37,732 bases of DNA from an uncultured Clostridia bacterium. GTDB taxonomy: Bacteria > Bacillota > Clostridia > Lachnospirales > Cellulosilyticaceae. Positions 16,030 to 23,003 of the stretch are shown in pieces. The translations under genes were made by a program, and so were the position numbers. The stretch is from positions 1-37,732 of the forward strand of contig CALJNR010000060.1 of NCBI GenBank assembly GCA_937981575.1, given 5' to 3'. The notes under the pieces were generated by a model. The model saw only the letters and a list, made by a program, of their open reading frames with translations. It ran no database searches and was not told the DNA's origin. Position 1 is the first letter of the stretch; each line of letters opens with the position of its first letter.

Positions 16030-16063
16030 ATAACAGAGTATAGGTGCCCCTAGACTCTGTTAT
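16030..16063 (-). other. Stem-loop between binding-protein and permease genes
   Basis: A 10-bp perfect stem, ATAACAGAGT (16030-16039) and ACTCTGTTAT (16054-16063), continues after one A/G mismatch into TAGG/CCTA around a 4-base loop. There is no U-run on either strand, so it is probably not a full terminator. In sugar operons such structures after the binding-protein gene protect its mRNA or reduce readthrough, so the binding protein is made in excess over the permeases. That role is inferred by analogy. Confidence 0.7.
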
Positions 16064-16073
16064 ACTATGTATT

Positions 16074-17411
16074 CTATTTTTTTCTCTTTGCTTCTCTTTC
16101 AATAACCTGTACTTTTTGATTAAGAACAGTTTGTGGATCTTCACCATAAATAACTGCATCTATTGCTTCTTCAAAGTTTCTAGAAACCACCGGATAAATA
16201 GGTGAAACAGGTCTTGCGTGTCCTCCCTGTGCTAATTGATCAAGCATTACTTTTCTTGCCCCTTCTTGATATGCTGGTAAAAATTCAACTGCAGATTTTC
16301 TTGCTGGAGGCATTCCAATTGCATTTGTCATAGCCACAACTGACTCTGTATTTGTCATCCATTCTACTACTTGTGCTGCTTCTGCTACATGCTTAGATTG
16401 AGAAGTCGCAGCAAATTGCCAAGAACCAGTAGGCACATGTAATTCCTTTGTTTTTGAACTAACCGGATAAGGCATTACAGCCCATTTGATGTCTGGGTAG
16501 TTTTTCTCAAGATCTGGCATAGCCCATGGTCCATTTAACATAAATGCAGATTTGCCTAAGTGGAAGCTGTTTTCTTCTGGTGTAGCCGTTGCTATCCCGC
16601 CATCCACGAGTTTCTTTATAAACCCAAGTGCTTCAGCATTTTCTTGACTATTAAAGATACCTGCTGCCGTTAAACCGTCTTCTGAAATAACATTGCCCCC
16701 ATTTGACCAAACAAATGGTGCAAAAGCATATATTTTCCATTCTCCTGTCCAATTGAACTGTACTTCTAGCGCAGGATAGTTTTCACCTTTTGTAATTTTT
16801 TCACCTGCTGCTAACAGATCATCCCATGTCCATATATTATCCATACTCCCTGGTTTAATACCATATTTATTAAGTATATCTTCGTTATAGTAAAGACCTA
16901 CTGTAGATTCCATTGCTCCCAATCCATATAACTGGCCATTAACAGTCCCCTGCTCTATAATAGATGGTAAGTAATCATCTAGTGACTCTTTAGAAATATA
17001 GTCTCCTATAGGAGCAATGATTCCCGAATCTACATAAGCTGCTGCATTTGGCCCGTCTAAAGTAATAATATCTGGCAACTGATTAGTTGTAACTGCTGTA
17101 TTAATTTTATCTTCATAGCCTGATCCTCCACCAGCCCGTGGGATAAACTCTACGCTGACATTAATATTATCATGTGCTTCATTAAAAGCAGCTACACGTT
17201 CAGCATATACCTTACCTTCATCGGTCTCATCTGTTACATGAACCCACATCTTAAGATCTACTACTCCTCCTGTCTCAGTAGACTGCGCTGCCTCAGTAGC
17301 CTTCTTAGTTTCCGGAGTTCCTCCTTGATTAGAAACATTGTCAGTTTTTCCACATCCCGTCATAGAAATGCCTAATGATAAAATAAGTAATATTGGTAAA
17401 AACTTTTTCAT
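16074..17411 (-). CDS. Extracellular solute-binding lipoprotein (family 1) for fructo-oligosaccharide import
   Basis: This is the 445-residue binding protein of the CUT1 importer. The reading frame is open further upstream to an ATG at 17501, but ATG 17411 follows AGGAGG (17420-17425) by 8 bases and begins a clean signal peptide, MKKFLPILLILSLGISMTGCGK, with lipobox Cys20. An upstream start would also place the two operators and the leader hairpin inside the gene. The mature part shows the SBP family 1 pattern, including AAFNEAHDNINVSVEF early, SAFMLNGPWAMPDL in the middle and AAQVVEWMTNTESVVAM late. It is the first gene of the operon with two permeases, GH32 hydrolase and fructokinase, so its ligand is probably fructo-oligosaccharide or sucrose. 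Confidence 0.92.
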   Translation of the reverse strand: MKKFLPILLILSLGISMTGCGKTDNVSNQGGTPETKKATEAAQSTETGGVVDLKMWVHVTDETDEGKVYAERVAAFNEAHDNINVSVEFIPRAGGGSGYEDKINTAVTTNQLPDIITLDGPNAAAYVDSGIIAPIGDYISKESLDDYLPSIIEQGTVNGQLYGLGAMESTVGLYYNEDILNKYGIKPGSMDNIWTWDDLLAAGEKITKGENYPALEVQFNWTGEWKIYAFAPFVWSNGGNVISEDGLTAAGIFNSQENAEALGFIKKLVDGGIATATPEENSFHLGKSAFMLNGPWAMPDLEKNYPDIKWAVMPYPVSSKTKELHVPTGSWQFAATSQSKHVAEAAQVVEWMTNTESVVAMTNAIGMPPARKSAVEFLPAYQEGARKVMLDQLAQGGHARPVSPIYPVVSRNFEEAIDAVIYGEDPQTVLNQKVQVIEREAKRKK

Positions 17412-17430
17412 ATTTATCTCCTCCTCATTT

Positions 17431-17448
17431 TTGAAACGTTTCCATTTA
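17431..17448 (-). promoter_or_regulatory. LacI-type operator O2 in the leader
   Basis: TTGAAACGTTTCCATTTA has the perfect palindromic core GAAACGTTTC and is identical over 18 bases to O1 at 17487-17504, 56 bases away. It ends 5 bases before the ribosome site of the binding-protein gene. The CG-centred palindrome is the usual form for LacI-family repressors, one of which is encoded next door (17580-18551). Confidence 0.8.
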
Positions 17449-17452
17449 TGTT

Positions 17453-17481
17453 TTAAATAAAAACCCGTACGCGTCCGGGTT
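17453..17481 (-). terminator. Terminator-like hairpin in the importer leader, between the two operators
   Basis: AACCCG (17462-17467) pairs with CGGGTT (17476-17481) around an 8-base loop. On the minus strand the stem is followed by TTTTTATTT. It lies downstream of both the lacI-type gene and the importer promoter, so it could end readthrough from lacI and also act as an attenuator on the importer transcript. The stem has only 6 bp, so full termination is not certain. Confidence 0.55.
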
Positions 17482-17486
17482 AATAA

Positions 17487-17504
17487 TTGAAACGTTTCCA
17501 TTTA
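17487..17504 (-). promoter_or_regulatory. LacI-type operator O1 at the transcription start
   Basis: TTGAAACGTTTCCATTTA, identical to O2, begins about 8 bases downstream of the -10 box of the promoter at 17512-17540. It would therefore cover the transcription start, a classic repression position. Confidence 0.82.
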
Positions 17505-17511
17505 CACTTTA

Positions 17512-17540
17512 AATATATCATTAGGTTTGTGCATTGTCAA
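17512..17540 (-). promoter_or_regulatory. Sigma-A promoter of the fructo-oligosaccharide operon
   Basis: On the minus strand a perfect -35 TTGACA (17535-17540) and -10 TATATT (17512-17517) are separated by exactly 17 bases. It lies between the regulator gene and the importer genes. The predicted start is near 17505, giving a leader of about 95 bases. Confidence 0.8.
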
Positions 17541-17579
17541 CTATCTCTATACCTTTTTTTATATTCTTTTTATGTTCTT

Positions 17580-18551
17580 TTACAAAATAGTTGTTTGGCC
17601 CTTTCTATATTGTACATTAAAAATAGTTTCTTTGGGTACTTCTTTATGCATTATAGTATCAACAAGCAATCTTACACTAGCTCTAGCAATTTCTTCAATT
17701 GGCTGTTCTATAGTTGATAGAAAAGGATAAAAAAAATCATTATCTTGAATCCCATCAAATCCAATTATTTGTAAATCCTCAGGTATTCTTCTTCCTCTTT
17801 TCACTGCCTCTTTAGCGAGCGCAGCGGCAAACATATCAGTACTTGCAAATACCCCATCTACTTCTGGATAGTGATCTAGAAATTTTTTGATTAATTTATC
17901 CTCTTTATTTAGAGGAAGGACTTCTTCCATAACTACATATGCAAAATTGTTTCTTTTTGCAACATCAATAAAGGCTTCTTTTCTTTTTGTAACAGAAGTC
18001 TGTATCAGCGAACCACCTCCTACATAGCCTAATTTCTTACATCCTCCTTTGATCAAGGTTTCTGTAGCAATGACTCCTCCCATATAATTATCTGATGACA
18101 GATGAGGAACATGTGGCGCTATATAACGATCTATGGAAATAACCGGAAAATCAATTTGCATATGATTGTAAAAGTCATGATACGATATTACAATAATTCC
18201 TGCTACTTGATTCATTTTAAGCATTTCTATATACTGCAGCTCTTTTTCTTTTTGCATTTCTGAATTACATATTAATAGCTTATAATCATTTTCATAAAGC
18301 TCACTTTCAACATAATATGCAAGTTTTGAAAAGTAAGGATGTGCAATTGTAGGAACCATCATCCCTACAAGTTGACTTGATTGCTTTTTAAAATTTCTAG
18401 CTATTTCATTGGGTGTATATTTCAGTTGCTCAATAGCCCAGTTTACTTTTTCTCTTGTAACAGGCTTAACCGTCTCATTTCCGTTAATGACTCTTGATAC
18501 TGTGCCAACTCCAACTCCTGCCAATTTAGCAACATCTTTTATACTTGCCAT
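17580..18551 (-). CDS. LacI-family transcriptional regulator of the fructan operon
   Basis: This 323-residue DNA-binding repressor has an N-terminal helix-turn-helix (residues 3-22: SIKDVAKLAGVGVGTVSRVI) with the hinge helix near LKYTPNEIARNF, followed by a periplasmic-binding-like effector domain. The C-terminal part includes GVFASTDMFAAALAKEA and LQIIGFDGIQD. The start is ATG 18551 with AAGGAGAGG upstream. It directly precedes the importer operon on the same strand, and two identical LacI-type palindromes sit in that operon's promoter and leader. Repression relieved by fructose, sucrose or a phosphorylated sugar is the likely mode; the effector is unknown. Confidence 0.92.
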   Translation of the reverse strand: MASIKDVAKLAGVGVGTVSRVINGNETVKPVTREKVNWAIEQLKYTPNEIARNFKKQSSQLVGMMVPTIAHPYFSKLAYYVESELYENDYKLLICNSEMQKEKELQYIEMLKMNQVAGIIVISYHDFYNHMQIDFPVISIDRYIAPHVPHLSSDNYMGGVIATETLIKGGCKKLGYVGGGSLIQTSVTKRKEAFIDVAKRNNFAYVVMEEVLPLNKEDKLIKKFLDHYPEVDGVFASTDMFAAALAKEAVKRGRRIPEDLQIIGFDGIQDNDFFYPFLSTIEQPIEEIARASVRLLVDTIMHKEVPKETIFNVQYRKGQTTIL

Positions 18552-18878
18552 TGTCCCTCTCCTTATATCATCTCATTCTCTATAAATGTCTAATTAATTG
18601 CCAAATACTGCAAACTTTGATATCTTCTATTTTTCTACTCCAACATATTACTACCTTCAAAAGAGTTTGTTCACCAACTTATGATCAACTAGGTGTGTCC
18701 CCTATGTTCCATTACATTTATCAACATGTGTCTAAATTACGTAATCACCTAGTTAGAAACTGGTCTATCTTGTTTTATGATGTTTTCTTATGAACTATCG
18801 AGAAACCTTGGAGCTACGTTTTAGTAGTTTTCACTTTATTTTACGCATTCCATAATTGCTACTACTGAATTTAAATTT

Positions 18879-18894
18879 TGGATTTTAAAATCCA
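18879..18894. repeat. Perfect 16-bp palindrome
   Basis: TGGATTTTAAAATCCA is a perfect 8+8 palindrome in the gene-free region. It could be a protein site or chance in AT-rich DNA. Confidence 0.6.
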
Positions 18895-18986
18895 GTTGTA
18901 AACATACACCTGATTCTTTAGAATTGCGGGTCGGTTATTTGGGTATCTTCTTTGCTTATATAAGTTGATTATACATAACCTTAAAA

Positions 18987-19019
18987 TAGCTGTCTAGCTT
19001 ATTATAAGCTAGACAGCTA
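18987..19019 (-). terminator. Perfect 16-bp inverted repeat, terminator-like on the minus strand
   Basis: TAGCTGTCTAGCTTAT (18987-19002) and its exact complement (19004-19019) are separated by one T. On the minus strand the hairpin is followed by TTTTAAGG. It could be a distal terminator for the kinase/regulator/binding-protein operon that ends at 19282, although it lies 260 bases past that stop. Confidence 0.5.
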
Positions 19020-19080
19020 CTAATCGATATATTATACATTTATTTAGTTTTTTGTACTAATTAAGATTACAAGTTCAAAA

Positions 19081-19155
19081 GTTCTAACACTTCAGCATAA
19101 TCCTATTGGGATAATAAGTTCTCACGAGAATTGAGGGATGCCACTGTGTTAGAGC
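19081..19155 (+). ncRNA. Candidate structured RNA (three-way junction), unknown class
   Basis: A closing stem pairs GTTCTAACAC (19081-19090) with GTGTTAGAGC (19146-19155), including one G-U pair that is allowed only in the plus-strand RNA. Inside are ATCC/GGAT (19100-19112) and TTCT/AGAA with a CACG loop (near 19119-19130), plus partial continuation AG-CAT/ATG-CT. A 10-bp hairpin with a TTTTC tail follows at 19225-19254 on the same strand. I do not recognise a known riboswitch or sRNA consensus. It could also be part of a mobile-element end. Confidence 0.3.
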
Positions 19156-19224
19156 TTAATAGATACTCATTTTTCCCTTAACTTTTTCCCCTTTAAATAT
19201 TTAGGTTCATGAAGAGAGGCCAGT

Positions 19225-19254
19225 AGGTTTAAACTATATGTTTAAACCTTTTCT
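19225..19254 (+). terminator. Hairpin with short U-tail on the plus strand
   Basis: AGGTTTAAAC (19225-19234) and GTTTAAACCT (19240-19249) form a perfect 10-bp stem with a 5-base loop, followed on the plus strand by a TTTTC tail. On the minus strand no U-run follows, so it fits a plus-strand transcript converging on the operon that ends at 19282. Confidence 0.5.
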
Positions 19255-19281
19255 ATAAAAAGCCAAATATCTTGGTATGAT

Positions 19282-20592
19282 TTATTGTTTTATATTTTCT
19301 CTCAGTGTTCTTTTGGTCTCAGTAATGCCTTTAGCAATATCTTTATCCTGCGCAATAATTAAAAAGATATTTTGGTCTAAAATGTTTTTAAGTTCCTGGT
19401 ACTTTTTGAACCTTGGCGCACTGTAAGAATTTTCTATAATGTGGTTTAAGAATTCAGGCTGCAGTATTTTTTTATCTTCTCTATTAGAAATTGAGCTATA
19501 AATATCTGCTACAACTTCTTTATTAGCAGGCAGCATATACGTATCTTTCCACACTTTCTCCTGGATGGTTGGATTAGCGGTTAGAAACTTCATAAACTCC
19601 CATGCAACTGCCTTATTTTTAGACCTTGAGCTCATTCCTAAATGCATTGTATCAAGCCTTGAAATGCTTTCTCCACTAGCTCCTTTTGGAAAAGGAATAC
19701 CTGTCCATTCAAAATTTTTATAGCGCAGCAGCCTGTAAGTATCCGAAGTGTAGGCCCTATATTCGGGAAGTGAAAATGTCTTAAAGGCAACATAGCCTTT
19801 GTCAAAATAATTTTCTTTAACCACAGTTCCTTTGTTAAGCACGTACATCTTTTTCATAAAATCAATCGTTTCATAGAGCTTTTCATTTTGAAAAGCAATC
19901 TTAAGACCATTGTCACTAAAGAGCATATCATCATTCGTATAAAAAGCATCATCCCATTCATACCCATAGACTCCAAATTGGTCTACCATACCATCTGCAT
20001 CCGTATCCTCCGTAGCTGCCTGACATATGTTATAAAAGGCATCCCACGTCCAATGCTCTTTATCAATGGTAATGTTTTCTTTGTTTAAAAGCGTCTGATT
20101 GACAATCATAAAGGTAGGGGCAATCCCCATCGGAAGTCCATACTGATGATGTCCATATTTACCGCTGTCCAGTGCTTTTTGATAAAATACCTTTTGATTA
20201 AAACTATTATCTTCTCTCATAAAGCTTCTTAAATCTTCAAAAAGCCCAATAGAAGCATAAGTATTAAAATCTTCTTCCAAAATAATGAATACATCAGGCT
20301 CTTCACCTTTTACGATTTTTTGAGCCAGCCATTCAGAATAGTCCTCCATAAGCGTCCCGCTTCTATAGGTTACCTTTACTTTCGCACTAGGATACTGCTC
20401 TTCAAAAAGTCTGATAGCCTCATCATAAATCTTATAAGTATCTATATGGGGTATTTTCCACTTGTTCCCTGAATAAACACCAAACTTAATTTCCACTGTC
20501 TTCTGTCTATTATAGGTATCATATTGATACGCTCCTATAATCAGCGTTAAGATTAGGATAATGCCGGTACCTATTTTAACCTTCTTTTTCAT
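19282..20592 (-). CDS. Membrane-anchored family-1 solute-binding protein, probable sensor
   Basis: This 436-residue protein has an N-terminal membrane helix (about 7-24) and no lipobox cysteine, so it stays anchored by an uncleaved or non-lipid signal. The rest follows the SBP family 1 layout: AIRLFEEQYPSAKVKVTY, EPDVFIILEEDF, a YGLPMGIAPTFMIVNQ hinge region and KAVAWEFMKFLTANP. Residues about 195-205 (DTDADGMVDQFG) form an EF-hand-like calcium loop, seen in several clostridial sugar-binding proteins. Its start overlaps the response-regulator gene by 17 bases and no permease or ATPase gene is nearby. The context suggests that it hands a ligand signal to the adjacent histidine kinase and does not serve transport; that role is inference. 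Confidence 0.85.
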   Translation of the reverse strand: MKKKVKIGTGIILILTLIIGAYQYDTYNRQKTVEIKFGVYSGNKWKIPHIDTYKIYDEAIRLFEEQYPSAKVKVTYRSGTLMEDYSEWLAQKIVKGEEPDVFIILEEDFNTYASIGLFEDLRSFMREDNSFNQKVFYQKALDSGKYGHHQYGLPMGIAPTFMIVNQTLLNKENITIDKEHWTWDAFYNICQAATEDTDADGMVDQFGVYGYEWDDAFYTNDDMLFSDNGLKIAFQNEKLYETIDFMKKMYVLNKGTVVKENYFDKGYVAFKTFSLPEYRAYTSDTYRLLRYKNFEWTGIPFPKGASGESISRLDTMHLGMSSRSKNKAVAWEFMKFLTANPTIQEKVWKDTYMLPANKEVVADIYSSISNREDKKILQPEFLNHIIENSYSAPRFKKYQELKNILDQNIFLIIAQDKDIAKGITETKRTLRENIKQ

Positions 20593-21265
20593 AGTCCACA
20601 GTCCTTAGCATGATACTTGATTGAATGGCAAAAATTGCAATCTGTGTGCGGTCTCTTAAATCTAATTTTCTTAATATACTGCTGATATAATTGCGGATTG
20701 TCCCTTCGCTAAAATTCATAGCCTGGGTAATCTGCTTGTTAGATAATCCCTGTCCAATAAGCTGAATAATCCTAAGCTCATTATTCGTTAAAGATTCTAT
20801 ATCCTGATTTTCTACTTCATTGATAAAATTATAATTTGCAAGTCTTCTAAAAAGGTGAAAAACTTTGTGAGCAATATCCGGCTCAATAGATACCCCGCCG
20901 TTATATACAACGTTAATGGCTTTAACTAGCTCCTGCGTTGAAATGCCCTTAAGCAGAAAGCCATCTGCACCATTTTTCAAGGCTTTATAAATATACTCAT
21001 CATCATCAAAAGTTGTTAAAATAATATTCTTTATCTGAGGAAGGTGTTCTTTTATAATTTTTATGCATTGAATACCATCAATTCCTGGCATGCGGATATC
21101 CATTAGAATAACGTCTGGCCTAAGCTTTCTTGTCAGTTCAATAGCTTCATTGCCTGATTTTGCGTCACCCACAACTTCTATTCCCGATTGATTATTAAGT
21201 ATAAGCACTAAACTTTGCCTAATAAGCTCCTGATCATCTACAATAAGAACCTTAATCATATGCAT
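20576..21265 (-). CDS. Response regulator, NarL/LuxR type
   Basis: This 229-residue protein has a receiver domain (acidic pair D10/D11, phosphorylation site D56 in ILMDIRMPG, switch residue T in ILTTFDDDEY, lysine in FLLKG) followed by a LuxR-type helix-turn-helix (about 160-215, LTNNELRIIQLIGQGLSNKQ). It should be phosphorylated by the kinase encoded just upstream, whose gene it overlaps by 14 bases, and bind DNA as a dimer. The start is ATG 21265 or ATG 21259; the ribosome site AAGGTGG is imperfect, and coupling to the kinase stop may assist. Direct TGTCATA repeats upstream of the kinase gene (22773-22802) are possible targets. Confidence 0.93.
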   Translation of the reverse strand: MHMIKVLIVDDQELIRQSLVLILNNQSGIEVVGDAKSGNEAIELTRKLRPDVILMDIRMPGIDGIQCIKIIKEHLPQIKNIILTTFDDDEYIYKALKNGADGFLLKGISTQELVKAINVVYNGGVSIEPDIAHKVFHLFRRLANYNFINEVENQDIESLTNNELRIIQLIGQGLSNKQITQAMNFSEGTIRNYISSILRKLDLRDRTQIAIFAIQSSIMLRTVDYEKEG

Positions 21266-22562
21266 TCCCCCACCTTATTGGAATTAATAACTTCGTTGTA
21301 AAGCCTTTCCCTTCTAAGCTGTCAAATTCAACCGTTCCATCAAGCATTCTTATTCTTTCCTCCATATGCATAAGTCCAAAACCCTTTTGAATAGCACTGC
21401 ACCCTATTCCGTCATCTTTTATAACAATATTAAGCTGATAATATTCAAAAGAAAATTTGACTTCTATATGCTGCGCCCTGCCATGTCGTATGGCATTTGT
21501 AATACTCTCCTGAACCACGCGGTAAATGGTCTGCTCTTCATCTCCGTTCATTTTCATCACATTGCCTTCTAGCGAAAAGGTTACTTTAGTCCCCTGAAAT
21601 TGATTGACTTCTTCTATTAACTTTTCGACAGCTGGTATCAGCGCATACTTCTCAATAGAATCTATTTTTAGTTCCTTAACCGATCTTCTCACGTCTACTA
21701 ACCCTTTTTTGGCGATTTCCTGTATTTTAATAAGCTGACTTTTAGCTACATCAAAGTTAACTTCCAAGAGCTCAAGAACTGCTTCAAGTCCAGTTGCAAT
21801 ACTCGTTAAGGAATGTCCCAAAATGTCATGTATTTCTCTTGCCAGCCTATTTCTTTCTTTCATTTTTGCATTCTGCATCGATTCTTGTGCATAGCTCTCC
21901 AGCTTTTTATTGGCTTCTTTTAACTGATTATTAAGTTCTATGTATATCTTATTTTCTCTTATTTTAGCCTGCAGCATTGAGATGGCCAAAAAGAAAAATA
22001 AAATCTCATTAAGTGATGTTAAAATGTTTTTAATACTATACAAATACATTCTGGTTTGCTCTGGATAATAGTTAATATAGTTTTGGAAAGATACAATATT
22101 TGCATTGACAGATAGCAAGTCATAATCCAATAAAATATATGTAATGAGTGTCGATATAAGCAAAATCATCCTTATATCGGTCAGCGAAACATACAACAAA
22201 ATAGTGGCTGCCAAAAACAAAAACATCCCTTTATAACTGTAATTAAGGTAGTATGTAATATAGATACAAATAATAATATCAAATAAAATAGTTAGTATAA
22301 CGATATAAATGTTTTTTTGATGAAAAAAGCTTTTAACAATTGCAGATAAACCTAATATAAGCATTAAAGAAATAGTATATAAAGGAATTTTAGAAGGAAT
22401 CAGCGGCAGATATTTTGCTGACTCCAAAAAACTGCGGGCTTTAAAATCTTCGCAGATTTTATAAGAGGTATTATAAATGCTTATGGATAAAAAGATTATG
22501 ATTAGTAGGTTCATCATGTAAATAAACCAGTAAAGATATTTTACTTTAAGCTTAGTATTCAT
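21252..22562 (-). CDS. Sensor histidine kinase, DesK/NarL-partner type (HisKA_3)
   Basis: From ATG 22562 this is a 436-residue protein; the frame stays open upstream to a TTG at 22658, but none of the candidate starts has a good ribosome site. About six membrane helices fill the N-terminal 200 residues with little outside domain, so sensing probably needs a partner. A coiled coil leads to the dimerisation/phosphoacceptor box EIHDILGHS (His245 with this start), followed by an ATPase domain with N-box ESITNAIRHG, G1 DDGIGC and G2 GFGLMHMEER. It heads an overlapping unit with the response regulator and the membrane-anchored solute-binding protein, which may supply the missing ligand recognition. 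Confidence 0.9.
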   Translation of the reverse strand: MNTKLKVKYLYWFIYMMNLLIIIFLSISIYNTSYKICEDFKARSFLESAKYLPLIPSKIPLYTISLMLILGLSAIVKSFFHQKNIYIVILTILFDIIICIYITYYLNYSYKGMFLFLAATILLYVSLTDIRMILLISTLITYILLDYDLLSVNANIVSFQNYINYYPEQTRMYLYSIKNILTSLNEILFFFLAISMLQAKIRENKIYIELNNQLKEANKKLESYAQESMQNAKMKERNRLAREIHDILGHSLTSIATGLEAVLELLEVNFDVAKSQLIKIQEIAKKGLVDVRRSVKELKIDSIEKYALIPAVEKLIEEVNQFQGTKVTFSLEGNVMKMNGDEEQTIYRVVQESITNAIRHGRAQHIEVKFSFEYYQLNIVIKDDGIGCSAIQKGFGLMHMEERIRMLDGTVEFDSLEGKGFTTKLLIPIRWGNAYD

Positions 22563-22772
22563 AATCAGCACATCCCATTTGTATATAATTGCTAGTTCTT
22601 TCATAAGAATATGTTTAATTTTTATAAATACCATACCATATTTACGGTATACTTTCAATCTACACCGCTTTAATCTGGTATAGTCGTTATTTTCTAACGC
22701 ATTAAACGTTTTTTAGCCAAGTAACACTCAAACAAATTATAAGCTATAAGTTTAATCTTTTCATATGCATTA

Positions 22773-22802
22773 TGTCATAAGATCCCCATTACATTTGTCA
22801 TA
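22773..22802. promoter_or_regulatory. Direct TGTCATA repeat upstream of the kinase operon (possible regulator site)
   Basis: TGTCATA occurs at 22773-22779 and 22796-22802, 23 bases apart, in the region where the kinase operon should be controlled. The TGTCA core is the same as in the cluster upstream of the rbsA-type operon (3984-4026). The AT-rich background makes chance possible. Confidence 0.3.
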
Positions 22803-22946
22803 TTTCTTTTTTTTGTAAAACACCCTTTTATTTAGCTATGGCTCTTCTATCTCTTATCCCAAGCATCTTATCAGAGTTAGCAGAATTAAAATATCTACAG
22901 AACCCTCACTTTATTCTTGAGAATAGTTAACACGAAAAGCTTAGAT

Positions 22947-22988
22947 AAAAAAGGACTGAACCCTTAACAATAAAGAACTCAATCCTTT
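22947..22988 (-). terminator. Rho-independent terminator after the coiled-coil protein gene
   Basis: On the minus strand AAAGGATTGA pairs with TCAGTCCTTT (one G-U pair) around a loop and is followed by six Ts. On the plus strand the arms are 22950-22959 and 22979-22988. It lies 16 bases beyond the stop at 23004. Confidence 0.88.
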
Positions 22989-23003
22989 AGCCTTCTTATA
23001 GTA

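Larger units (their letters stand above)
18552..19281. other. 730-bp gene-free region rich in inverted repeats
   Basis: No supported gene is present. An 82-codon open frame at 18545-18793 has no ribosome site and low-complexity, unstructured content. The stretch contains a 9-bp inverted repeat AACTAGGTG/CACCTAGTT (18687-18695 and 18746-18754), a 16-bp palindrome (18879-18894), a perfect 16-bp inverted repeat with a 1-base gap (18987-19019), a branched folded-RNA candidate (19081-19155) and a 10-bp hairpin (19225-19249). It may be a relic of a mobile element, or it may encode a small RNA; the sequence alone does not decide. Confidence 0.6.
22563..23003. other. Gene-free region between kinase operon and coiled-coil protein gene
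   Basis: It holds the uncertain 5' end of the kinase frame, a direct repeat TGTCATA (22773-22779 and 22796-22802), an AAACGTTT palindrome (22704-22711) and the terminator at 22947-22988. No convincing gene or complete promoter was seen. Confidence 0.6.

Noticed and set aside
17412..17501. 30-residue N-terminal extension of the binding protein from ATG 17501
   Set aside because: It would place the operator O2 and the leader hairpin inside the gene and precede the signal peptide; ATG 17411 has a proper AGGAGG site.
18545..18793. 82-codon open frame on the plus strand upstream of the regulator
   Set aside because: It has no ribosome site, overlaps the start of the lacI-type gene in antisense, and the peptide shows no recognisable motif.
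19139..19147. GCCACTG in the folded-RNA candidate, as found in cobalamin riboswitches
   Set aside because: The other conserved cobalamin-riboswitch boxes are absent and no B12-related gene follows.
22704..22711. AAACGTTT upstream of the kinase operon as a third LacI operator
   Set aside because: Only the inner 8 bases match; the flanks (ATTA and TTTT) differ from the 18-base consensus of O1 and O2.
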